NCBI GenBank assembly: GCA_041660225.1
Contig: JBAZWV010000001.1
Location: forward strand, 186,001-250,000
Source: JBAZWV01 sp041660225
GTDB taxonomy: Bacteria > Patescibacteriota > Patescibacteriia > 2-12-FULL-60-25
DNA length: 64,000 bases
Direction of reading: 5' to 3'
This document shows, one piece after another, positions 26,197 to 34,785 of the stretch (its first letter is position 1; every line of letters begins with the position of its first letter). Both the position numbers and the translations under genes were made by a program. Under the pieces are notes generated by a model. It saw only the letters and a program-made list of their open reading frames with translations, had not been told where the DNA came from and did no database searches.

Positions 26197-28664
26197 ATGT
26201 TTTCTCCAGATCTACTTCATCGATTCACCACACACTTGAAAGAAGCGCTCCAAAAAGCGCTGACGTTTGCCGTGACGAATGGACGCGAGTTGGTGGAGCC
26301 CGGAGATTTGATCGTGGGTCTGTTGCACGAGAAGGGATCGATTGGTGCGGAGATTCTTGGCAAAGCCGGATGCACGATCGAAAATGCCGAAGCGCGCTTT
26401 CGTGGAACGCCCTCTGGCGCGACGAGCGTTGCGACGCCTGATTTGTCGCAAGCCGTAAAACGCATCGTCGAAAAATGCGTCCTGACGGCACATCTGTACG
26501 AACACAAATACGTCGGCACGGAGCATTTGCTCTCTGCATTACTCGTCGCGGAAGACGCCGTACTTCTGACCTATTTCGAATCACAGAGTATCGAAATGAG
26601 TCCGCTCCGTGAACAGGTCATCAGCGTGCTCAAGTCCACCTCACGCTTTCCGGATCTGACATCGCAAGAAATGGATGACGCGGAAGAAGAGGCGCCCGGC
26701 CCCGCGCCGTCGTCTCTGCGTCCGCAACCGCATCGGCAAGCCCGAACGTCTGCGCTTGAATCGTTTGCGCGCGAACTGACAAAGCCGGAAATTTCTGAAG
26801 CGCTTGATCCGGTCATCGGACGCGAACGTGAGCTTGAACGCGTGATTGAGATTTTGTGTCGTCGTACGAAAAACAATCCTGTGCTTCTTGGTGATCCGGG
26901 CGTGGGCAAAACCGCGATTGTCGAAGGTCTTGCAAAACGCCTCACGAACGGCGAGGTTCCGGATTGTCTCTATGGCAAACGCGTTCTTTCGCTCGACCTC
27001 GCGCTGACGGTTGCGGCACGATGTACCGCGGCGAATTTGAAGCGCGACTCAAACAAATCGTCGAAGAAGCGAAACATGATCCGAACGTGATTCTGTTCAT
27101 CGATGAAATCCACACGATCGTTGGTGCAGGTTCCACGACGGGATCTCTTGATGCCGCCAACATTTTGAAACCGGCTCTCGCACGCGGCGAAATCCATTGC
27201 ATCGGCGCGACGACCTGGGCTGAATATAAAAAACATATCGAACCGGATGCGGCGCTCGAACGCCGTTTCCAAACGGTGTCGATCGAAGAACCGTCTGCCG
27301 AAGCGACGCTGCTCATGTTACAGGGTCTTGAAGAGCGGTATGCGAAACATCATGGCGTGGAATATGCGCCTGATGCGCTCACGGGTGCGGTTCAGCTCGC
27401 GGAACGATATCTGACGGACCGTCTTTTTCCTGATAAAGCGATTGACCTGATGGACGAAGCAGCGGCCTCCGTCGTTTCGAAACGAACATCGCGTGATGCG
27501 ATCGAACGACTCGCAGCGCTCGACGTCGCCATTCAAGCTGCGGAAGAAAACAAACGCGCGGCCGTCGAAGAAGGCCGGCTCCAGGACGCGAACGATGCCG
27601 CGAGTGACGCATCGCGTTTACGTGATGAACATGTCGGGCTCACCAAAAAAATGCGCCTCGCGCGAGAAAAAAACGTTCCGCTCGTCACCTATCAGGACGT
27701 CGCGAATGTCGTTGCCCGTATCGCAAACGTTCCGCTCTCGACGATTCTCTCGACCGAACGCGAACGACTGTCGCAACTTGAAGCCGTGCTTGGCAAAGCC
27801 GTGATCGGACAGGAACGCGCGATTCGTGAAGTTGCGGATGTGGTTCGCCGCGCGCGCCTCGGTCTGACCGATGGACGTCGTCCAAAAACCGCGCTGCTCC
27901 TGGTGGGACCGTCCGGAACGGGAAAGACGGAATGCGCCCGCGCACTGGCACGTGAACTCTTCGGTCGCGAAGATGCGCTCGTAAAACTCGACATGTCGGA
28001 ATTTTCGGAAGGTCACACGGTTTCGAAACTCGTCGGATCACCGGCCGGGTATGTTGGGTATCGCGAAAACACAAAGCTCTCCGATGCCGTCCGCAAGCGT
28101 CCGCACTCCGTGATCCTCTTTGATGAATTTGAAAAAGCCCACGGTGACGTTCAGAATCTTCTGCTACAAATTCTTGAGGACGGACATTTGTCGGATGGGA
28201 CAGGGCGCACGATTCCGTTTCGGCATTCATACGTCATCCTGACATCGAACGTGGGATCGGATCAGCTTGGGAAAAAATCCCTCGGCTTCGGGAACGATCT
28301 CAACACCTTTGATCAGGCCGTTCGTGATCAGCTCAAAGCGCAATTCCGTCCCGAATTTTTGAACCGCCTGGACCGCGTCGTCGTATTTGATCCGCTTTCA
28401 CGCGTTCACTTGAAAGAAATCCTCCGTCGCCAGCTTGGAGATATTTTGGAACAGGTCGAACGCACGCAGCGCGTTGCCTGCACTGCCGGGGAAGACGTTC
28501 TGGAGTGGCTCATGATGCAACCGATGCCTGCCGAAGAAGGCGCTCGCGCCATCCGTCGGCTCGTTGAACGCGAAGTGACGTCAGCCATCGGACGTCTGCT
28601 CATCGAGAAACCGCAAAAACGAAAAATCACTCTCAAGGCTGGCAAGACCTTGAACGTGAGCTAG
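26197..28664 (+). pseudogene. clpC: ClpC-type AAA+ unfoldase split by a one-base frameshift
   Basis: The two halves together make a protein of about 820 residues with full ClpC architecture. In order these are an N-domain with two Clp repeats, the first Walker A (LLGDPGVGKTAIVEG), Walker B (VILFIDEIHTIVGAGS), a coiled-coil M region, the second Walker A (LLVGPSGTGKTECARA) and Walker B (SVILFDEFEKAH). The C-terminal sensor 2 also follows. Frame changes at 27013-27018: GCGGCACGATG stands where VAGTMYRGEF needs GCGGGCACGATG, so one G is missing. Nothing else is damaged. It could be a sequencing error, a recent mutation or, less likely, recoding. A GGGGGAG lies 16 nt before the ATG. Confidence 0.9.
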
Positions 28665-28667
28665 CGT

Positions 28668-29513
28668 ATGGCCCAAGGAGGAACGGCCCGACGCGAAGCA
28701 GACTATTCACGCAACCTGAACGCGTTGCAGTTTCAGGATCGGCGCAACACACAAGCCGCGAACGACAACGTGGACGATCCGTTCGCGAATCTTTCTGATT
28801 CAAGCGATCTCACAAAAACCCAAGCGTCTCCCATCGAGCTCCCTGCGCGCTCGTATACGTCTGGCGCGGCCAACGACAACGATGCGCCCGCGAGCACGCT
28901 CATGGAAATGGAGGCACAACGGACGCGCGACACCAAGATGCGAAAAACCGGCGAGCAATTTGTCGGCGCACCGATCGTCCCAACGATGGGAGACGGATCG
29001 CGCGGACCGGAGACAGGAGCGCCTCAAGAAAAGAAGCAGGAACGGTCTTTTGAAATGGAAGAACAGATGGATGATGACGATGCGGATGAAATTGAGCAAG
29101 CACAGGATCTCTTTGCATTGCAACAACAAGCACTGCTGCAGGCGCGCGGCGAAGAACGTCGTGCTGCCGAACGCGCCGCGTCAGAACAAGGCGCATCTGC
29201 CATGAACGTTCAAATAGCGACACAGAATTCCATGCGTCTATTTAATCTCATCAATGCGCTCCTCTCTTGGGATCTTTTGAATGGCTTCGTACTCCTCGGA
29301 ACGGTGAATGCTCAGCTCGTCAATAAACATACGTTTCAGAACTACACGCTTCTCGGCGATCTGTCGTTATTCGAAGTAATGATCGTCCTATTTTTTGATC
29401 TGTGCGTTCTTGTCCTCATCATTGTCGGTCTTTTCGGACTCTTGATGCTGATGCTGACGGTTGGCGGAGCTGCGGCGGGCGTTGATTCGTTGAAAAAAAT
29501 GATTCCCTTCTGA
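28668..29513 (+). CDS. Hypothetical protein with C-terminal membrane helices
   Basis: I do not recognise this 281-residue protein. The first 180 residues are polar and probably disordered, with two AANDN stretches and an acidic and glutamine-rich block. The last 100 residues hold two or three hydrophobic segments (LLSWDLLNGFVLLGTV, then FEVMIVLFFDLCVLVLIIV). It starts 3 nt after clpC, so it shares that transcript. It precedes the envelope cluster, but no functional link can be shown. Confidence 0.6.
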   Translation: MAQGGTARREADYSRNLNALQFQDRRNTQAANDNVDDPFANLSDSSDLTKTQASPIELPARSYTSGAANDNDAPASTLMEMEAQRTRDTKMRKTGEQFVGAPIVPTMGDGSRGPETGAPQEKKQERSFEMEEQMDDDDADEIEQAQDLFALQQQALLQARGEERRAAERAASEQGASAMNVQIATQNSMRLFNLINALLSWDLLNGFVLLGTVNAQLVNKHTFQNYTLLGDLSLFEVMIVLFFDLCVLVLIIVGLFGLLMLMLTVGGAAAGVDSLKKMIPF

Positions 29514-29543
29514 GTAAAAGGGCGTTTCGTGCGGACGTTCGTG

Positions 29544-29552
29544 TGCTACACT
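29544..29552 (+). promoter_or_regulatory. Extended -10 box of the envelope cluster
   Basis: TGCTACACT ends 8 nt before ATG 29561. It would start the propeller-DsbA-pilin transcript. Confidence 0.5.
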
Positions 29553-29560
29553 GTGCTGGT

Positions 29561-30796
29561 ATGACCGATCGGACAAAAAAGATTCTTTTTGCCATTGTTT
29601 TCATTGCTCTCTCGCTGGCCATCGGCATCGGATTATATCTCTTCTTTTTCCGTCCCCTCGTCGCACCACCCGTGACCGAACCCGGACAAGAAACGCCGAC
29701 CGGTGAACTTCCGACGGCGGGTACAGGTGGAACCGTCCCGGGTGAACTTCCGGGCGGAGGAACGCTTCCGGGATCACAACCTGTTCCGGTCACTCCAGGG
29801 ACAACGACACCCATCGGCGAAGAATCACGCACCCGATTGCTTCGCGATGGGATCACACAAGCGGTCACTCCGTCCGCTGACGGAAACGGCGCACGTTTTT
29901 ATAACCCTGAAGACGGGCGCTTCTACCGCGTCAATCCGGATGGATCCATCTCAACCCTTGGCGAGAAGCAGTTTTTTAACGTCGATAGCGTGAGTTGGGC
30001 ACACAAAGACGACACGGCCATCCTCGAATTCCCCGATGGACGCAATATCTATTACGATTTCAAAGACAAGCGCCAGGTGACACTGCCAAAACACTGGGAG
30101 GATTTCAGTTTCTCGCCGGATGATGAACGGATTGCCGCGAAGTCAATCGGATTGGATCCGTCGAACCGATTCTTGTTTGTTGCGAATGCAGATGGGAACG
30201 AAGCGAGAGCTATTGAACCGCTGGGACAAAATGCGAGCAAGACGCTCGTAGACTGGTCACCGAACAATCAGGTCGTTGCCTTTGCCATGACCGGACGTCC
30301 GCAGGGAGAAGGCGCGGAAGAGGTCTATTTGATCGGCGAAAACCAGGAGAACTTCAAATCCCTCGTGGTCCCGGGCCGCGGCTTTACGCCGAACTGGTCG
30401 CCGACGGGACGCCAGATTTTGTATAGCGTGTATCACGAGCGTGATCAACTGAAACCTTCGCTCTGGGTGAGCGGCGGTGCAGGTGACGACATCGGAGAGG
30501 ACCGACGCAGCCTCAATCTCAACACCTGGGCGGATAAGTGTGTGTGGAGCAGTGACACAGAAATGTACTGCGGCGTTCCGCAAACGCTGGATCCAGGTGC
30601 CGGATTGTCGCGAGAGCGGTTTGCAAACGTTCCGGATGATCTCTATCGCGTCGATTTGCGCACGGGCGTTTCTACAAAGATCAACACGGCAGACCAAACC
30701 CATCCGATCCGTCAGCCGGTGCTGTCTAGCGATAAAAAGACCCTGACCTTCACGGATGCCGTGACAGGCCGCCTGTATCAGTACGATCTCCCCTAA
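29561..30796 (+). CDS. Membrane-anchored TolB-like beta-propeller protein
   Basis: This 411-residue protein has an N-terminal membrane anchor (ILFAIVFIALSLAIGIGLYLF) and a Pro/Gly/Thr-rich linker. Repeated blades of the PD40/TolB type follow: WEDFSFSPDDERIAAKS, LVDWSPNNQVVAFAM, TPNWSPTGRQILYS and CVWSSDTEMYCG. Such propellers bind proteins or peptides outside the membrane. It is the first gene of a plus-strand run with the DsbA-like gene (8 nt apart) and the FGE-pilin gene. It may scaffold the pilin-like proteins, but that is inference. Confidence 0.75.
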   Translation: MTDRTKKILFAIVFIALSLAIGIGLYLFFFRPLVAPPVTEPGQETPTGELPTAGTGGTVPGELPGGGTLPGSQPVPVTPGTTTPIGEESRTRLLRDGITQAVTPSADGNGARFYNPEDGRFYRVNPDGSISTLGEKQFFNVDSVSWAHKDDTAILEFPDGRNIYYDFKDKRQVTLPKHWEDFSFSPDDERIAAKSIGLDPSNRFLFVANADGNEARAIEPLGQNASKTLVDWSPNNQVVAFAMTGRPQGEGAEEVYLIGENQENFKSLVVPGRGFTPNWSPTGRQILYSVYHERDQLKPSLWVSGGAGDDIGEDRRSLNLNTWADKCVWSSDTEMYCGVPQTLDPGAGLSRERFANVPDDLYRVDLRTGVSTKINTADQTHPIRQPVLSSDKKTLTFTDAVTGRLYQYDLP

Positions 30797-30804
30797 ACGA
30801 CCGT

Positions 30805-31506
30805 ATGATGATGAGCCGCGAGCGTATTTTTCTTCTGATCGGCATCGTGGCCTTTTTTGGCGCGCTTGCCGGCGGATATATTTGGTGGCGAGTCTATTTT
30901 AGCGATACGCATTTTCGTGTGGGCTCGGTGCCGCCGGAACTCGTGAACCAATTGTTGCCAAAAAACGTTCCTCTCGAATCGATGCGTCCTCCCGCGGTGC
31001 GTACGACGGATCAATTGCGATACGGCGGCGCAACGTCGGTTTTTTCCGTCATCGAATTTGGAGATTTTCAATGCGAATTCTGCCGCCAACTTGCGCCCGA
31101 AATCCGAAAGGCTCTTGAGCCGTATGACGGCATGGTGCGTTTTGTGTGGCGTGATTTCCCCATCGAAAATCTTCACAAGCAAGCGATGCCTGCCGCGATT
31201 TTTGCGCGGTGTGCGGGCGCTCAGGGAAAATTCTGGGACACCTACGATGCACTCATGGCCAGTCCGAAACTGGATGACGCTGTGTATCGCCAAATCGCCA
31301 CACGCGTCGGACTCAATACAGAACTCTTGAATACATGCCGCAAGGATCCGAATGTCGAAGCTGTTATCCGCAAAGATGTGGAAGAGGCGAAAGCCGATGG
31401 CGTACAAAGCGCTCCGTTCCTGTTTATCGGGACGCGTGCGATTGATGGATTTATTGACGCACAAGCAATTACCGACGCCATTGAAGCATCACGGGCTGCG
31501 CTATGA
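30805..31506 (+). CDS. DsbA-like thioredoxin-fold protein, membrane anchored
   Basis: The 233-residue protein has an N-terminal membrane helix and a thioredoxin fold with the active site CEFC in IEFGDFQCEFCRQLAPEI. The alpha insertion (LHKQAMPAAIFARCAGAQG) and the SAPFLFIGTRAIDGF cis-proline region are present. It matches the DsbA/DSBA-like family that forms disulfides outside the cytoplasm. Its stop overlaps the start of the next gene as ATGA. That next gene encodes an eight-cysteine secreted head, a likely substrate. Confidence 0.9.
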   Translation: MMMSRERIFLLIGIVAFFGALAGGYIWWRVYFSDTHFRVGSVPPELVNQLLPKNVPLESMRPPAVRTTDQLRYGGATSVFSVIEFGDFQCEFCRQLAPEIRKALEPYDGMVRFVWRDFPIENLHKQAMPAAIFARCAGAQGKFWDTYDALMASPKLDDAVYRQIATRVGLNTELLNTCRKDPNVEAVIRKDVEEAKADGVQSAPFLFIGTRAIDGFIDAQAITDAIEASRAAL

Positions 31507-33239
31507 AATTAGGAGCGGCCGTTTTTTTCTTGACACTGTTCCTGGTGGGAACTGCGTATCCTGCTGCTGCAGCCACGGATGTCGTTTCGATCGATAACGT
31601 TTGCTGTGTGTGCAATCCGTCCGGAAAAACGGATGAAGCAATCTGTCTTACGGCGGCGAATGAAGGCGAAGCCGGCAATAATTGCAGCTCGCTTCCGGAA
31701 AAATATCCCAACCTGAAAGGGATGACATGCACCGCGCCAGCCGCGAGCGCGACATGTGAATCCAAAATCACCTCCGCAAGCGGTGTCTGCCTGTCGTCCC
31801 CGATGGATGCGAAGGCATATTCTGCCGCAAACCCGGACGCGACACCCCAGACCCGAAAACTGATCGCGCCACGCCTCAACGTACCGATTCCGGGTCTCAC
31901 CTTCGCAGACAGCGCAACGATCCGGGGACGCATTATCGAAGTCCCCTTTCTCGCCCAATATCTGGCAGCCGTTTACCGCTATCTCATCAGCTTCGCGGCA
32001 ATCGCAGCGGCGATCATGATCGTCTACGGCGGATTCCTCTATATCGTTGCTCAAACCGGCGCAAAGGTGCGAAAAGGAAAAGACATCATCACGGATGCGC
32101 TGATCGGTCTGATGCTGGTTCTTGGCGCGTATCTCATTCTCGATACGCTGAACCCTGCTCTCACGCAACCTGCAACGCTTCGACTCGAAACGATCAGTAC
32201 CGTGCTTGCCGATGATGCGGATGCAGTCCGAAAACAAACAGAAGCCGCGGCAACCATCGCATCGGGATCAATGGGAATAGATGTTCCCGTCATTGACATT
32301 GATCCGGAAGCGCAAGCACTCATCGCCTCTCCCTCATCGACGAAGACGTTTGTCGAAGTTCCTTTACCGGACGGCCCGCCGGGCACAATTGCAAAAGACG
32401 CTGCCGGAAACCTGATCGCACAGGGCAATTGTCCATCAGGCATGATCTCGATTTTTCCGAGCAAGTCCGGAAATCTGGGAACCGTCTCACCGTTCTGTAT
32501 CGATGTGTTTGAAGCACCCAACATCAAAGGAAAAGTTCCCTACTCCGGCGTGACGGAATGGGAAGCGGACTGGTACTGCGCCGAACGCGGCAAACGATTA
32601 TGCGGTATTTCGGAATGGCAGCGAGCATGTGTCGGCCCGCAAGGAACGAATACGTACGGATACGGACCGAACTTCATCGAAGGAGCCTACGTGAGCGCCG
32701 GAATCGATAATCAAGCTTCGATCAAAACAACCAACAAACCGCCCGCGCCCTGCAACTACGACACCGTAAAGCAGATTCCGTTAACCGAAGCGATACATGC
32801 ACTCGATATCAGTCTTATTGCTGCAAAAAAACCGGAATTCAGTTTGTTAAACGCGCTGAACCCGTGGGCAAAAGATGAGAAGATGAAAGCGAAGTACGAT
32901 AAAGTTCAAGAAGCACGCGCGGCAACGAATAAAGCCGAACCGAGCGGAATGCGACCCTGCGTGACCAATGAAGGCGTGTACGACATGACCGCAAACGTTC
33001 AAGAAATCGTTTTGTCCGACTCCGCTCTTCACACGACGCTTGATTCGAGAATCGCGATGGGCAGCGTGGCCGGACAAGGGAAACCGTATCGCTGGGTCGG
33101 TTTCTTTTGGTCACCCATCGCTCACCTTGCAAACACAAAAGCGACACCAACATGTGACGTGAAGTGGGGTACGGATCACGGTGTCGGCTGGCGCGCGCTC
33201 GAAAATGGCTTCCGCTGTTGCATGAATCTCCGCCCGTAA
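31503..33239 (+). CDS. Secreted Cys-rich VirB2-like pilin core fused to an FGE/SUMF1-like domain
   Basis: The 578-residue protein has four parts. A signal peptide spans residues 1-24. An eight-cysteine head follows at 34-96 (CCVC, ten residues, C). Next comes a conserved strand, LIAPRLNVPIPGLTF, at 120-134. The fourth is a VirB2/TrbC-like pair of membrane helices at about 155-183 and 196-216 (AAIMIVYGGFLYIV, loop KVRKGKD, DALIGLMLVLGAYLIL). Residues of about 295-578 resemble the formylglycine-generating enzyme/SUMF1 fold: FCIDVFEAPN, WEADWYCAERGKRLCGISEW, YDMTANVQEIV and GFRCC. This fold often serves as a ligand-binding C-lectin module. The domain probably faces outside. It is coupled to the DsbA-like gene. 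Confidence 0.8.
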   Translation: MKLGAAVFFLTLFLVGTAYPAAAATDVVSIDNVCCVCNPSGKTDEAICLTAANEGEAGNNCSSLPEKYPNLKGMTCTAPAASATCESKITSASGVCLSSPMDAKAYSAANPDATPQTRKLIAPRLNVPIPGLTFADSATIRGRIIEVPFLAQYLAAVYRYLISFAAIAAAIMIVYGGFLYIVAQTGAKVRKGKDIITDALIGLMLVLGAYLILDTLNPALTQPATLRLETISTVLADDADAVRKQTEAAATIASGSMGIDVPVIDIDPEAQALIASPSSTKTFVEVPLPDGPPGTIAKDAAGNLIAQGNCPSGMISIFPSKSGNLGTVSPFCIDVFEAPNIKGKVPYSGVTEWEADWYCAERGKRLCGISEWQRACVGPQGTNTYGYGPNFIEGAYVSAGIDNQASIKTTNKPPAPCNYDTVKQIPLTEAIHALDISLIAAKKPEFSLLNALNPWAKDEKMKAKYDKVQEARAATNKAEPSGMRPCVTNEGVYDMTANVQEIVLSDSALHTTLDSRIAMGSVAGQGKPYRWVGFFWSPIAHLANTKATPTCDVKWGTDHGVGWRALENGFRCCMNLRP

Positions 33240-33244
33240 GATCC

Positions 33245-34726
33245 CTACAAGAGCTCTTTGCAGGATCCTTCTGTTGAGTGCTCTTTGCAGTAACGAACCC
33301 TCCCCTTGCAGTTCAACAAGTCCTCACGCATCTTCGGGGGGAAGAAACATTCTCCACAATCCGACGAATAGACGCCCTTGTAGTCGAAGTGCCACATCTC
33401 GGAGCAGAGACGCTTGAATCCGGCCTGTGCCATGATCGCCTGGAAGAGCCGCGCATTTTCGAGACCATATGCAACGGCGTTATCGATTTCATTCACTCCG
33501 CTTTTCGCGTCGCAAACCGGTCCGCCATTCGTCACGATCTCAAAGGTTCCATCATCGTTCAATTTTGCGAGGACGGCATCAAGCGCATATCCAAATTGAT
33601 GGCTAGACCCGCCCGGCAATGCGAGTCCTCCGGTTCCCGGCTTGCCCTCATCCTTCAACTGCTTCACGCGCGCGCAAAACGCCGTCACCTGAGCCGTCAT
33701 CGTACGCGTCATGTCTTGCGGGATAATAAAGTACCCTTTCGACTTGGCGATTTTTCCGGCTCGGATCAACGCTTCGTGCGCGTCCGGCAACATTCCTTTT
33801 CCGTCCTGATCGTAATAGGTTACCTTTTTCCCACCGACGGTTCCGCCGCTGAACGAAAGAACCTTCGCATCGGAAACGCGTTTTGTTACACCTGGAAACA
33901 TTCCCGAAGATCCGATAAAGGCGATACCGTATTCACTGATCTGACCGCCAGCATCCTTCGGAAAATAATCGAACTTTTTGATCTGCTCATCTTTCGGAAA
34001 TCCGGCAACCTCTTCGATCTTCGCGCTTCCGACACAATATTTTTGATAACACCCCTCCCGATCGGCACATGGACGGGCTTCCGGAACGTTGATACTCGCA
34101 TCCTTTCCGCACATTTTTCCGAAGGCCGTATCGCTCCCCGTGAGAGGAACTTCTCCGGATGGTAACGAGGCGTCCGTCGGGACGGGCAACGGCACACTCC
34201 CCGTATCTGCGCTCCCTGAAATCGGACCGCCGAGACGTTCGTGATCCGTCGGCGACATGTCGCCGTTTTTCAATATCCAGCTCGCGCTCTCTCGCGAAAT
34301 AACGGTGACCGTAAGCCCCTTGAATTCCACAAGCCCCGCATTCAACGTCCATAAAAGGATGTAGCTGCCTAAAATCAGCATGAGTCCGATCAGCGCATCG
34401 CGAATCTTCGCCTTGCCGCGACCGACGTCACCCAACGACGTTCCCGCGATATATAAAAAGCCGCCGTACACGATCATGATCGCGGCAGCAATCGCGGAAA
34501 CACCGACGAGGTATTTATAAAAGGCGCCGACGTATGCTGCGAGAAATGGAATCGTCAATTTATTCCCGTCACGTGTTGCCGGATGCTGGGTAAAATCCAA
34601 GCCTGGAATCGGAACGTTCAATCGGGGCGCGATGATCGTTGTTTGCGCGGATCCGGAGATCGGGAGTGCAAGCGTGCACGCAAATGCCAACACGAATAAT
34701 CCTGCGAACAACGTCCGGCGTTTCAT
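33245..34726 (-). CDS. Secreted VirB2-like pilin core fused to an M15 (VanY-like) carboxypeptidase
   Basis: The 493-residue protein has a signal peptide (1-27), the shared strand IIAPRLNVPIPGLDF (31-45) and the two-helix pilin core (AAIMIVYGGFLYIAG, DALIGLMLILGSYILL). The C-terminal half is an M15 peptidase: SSHQFGYALDAV gives His376 and Asp383, and EMWHFDY gives Glu443 and His446. All expected zinc and catalytic residues are therefore present. The family trims D-Ala-D-Ala peptides of the cell wall. Unlike its two paralogues it has no eight-cysteine head. It is convergent with the FGE fusion gene, 5 bp apart, and divergent from the transglycosylase fusion gene. Confidence 0.82.
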   Translation of the reverse strand: MKRRTLFAGLFVLAFACTLALPISGSAQTTIIAPRLNVPIPGLDFTQHPATRDGNKLTIPFLAAYVGAFYKYLVGVSAIAAAIMIVYGGFLYIAGTSLGDVGRGKAKIRDALIGLMLILGSYILLWTLNAGLVEFKGLTVTVISRESASWILKNGDMSPTDHERLGGPISGSADTGSVPLPVPTDASLPSGEVPLTGSDTAFGKMCGKDASINVPEARPCADREGCYQKYCVGSAKIEEVAGFPKDEQIKKFDYFPKDAGGQISEYGIAFIGSSGMFPGVTKRVSDAKVLSFSGGTVGGKKVTYYDQDGKGMLPDAHEALIRAGKIAKSKGYFIIPQDMTRTMTAQVTAFCARVKQLKDEGKPGTGGLALPGGSSHQFGYALDAVLAKLNDDGTFEIVTNGGPVCDAKSGVNEIDNAVAYGLENARLFQAIMAQAGFKRLCSEMWHFDYKGVYSSDCGECFFPPKMREDLLNCKGRVRYCKEHSTEGSCKELL

Positions 34727-34732
34727 GCTCGA

Positions 34733-34738
34733 AGTATA
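34733..34738 (-). promoter_or_regulatory. -10 box of the M15 fusion gene
   Basis: The minus strand reads TATACT, 6 nt before ATG 34726, in the 59-bp gap shared with the divergent gene at 34786. Confidence 0.5.
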
Positions 34739-34785
34739 TACGATACGCCGCCTGCACGGTAGAATGACTGCATTGCAGGCATGTT

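Noticed and set aside
27005..27030. Programmed ribosomal frameshift in clpC
   Set aside because: No X-XXY-YYZ slippery heptamer or stimulatory hairpin is evident, and clpC is not known for recoding. A lost base is simpler.
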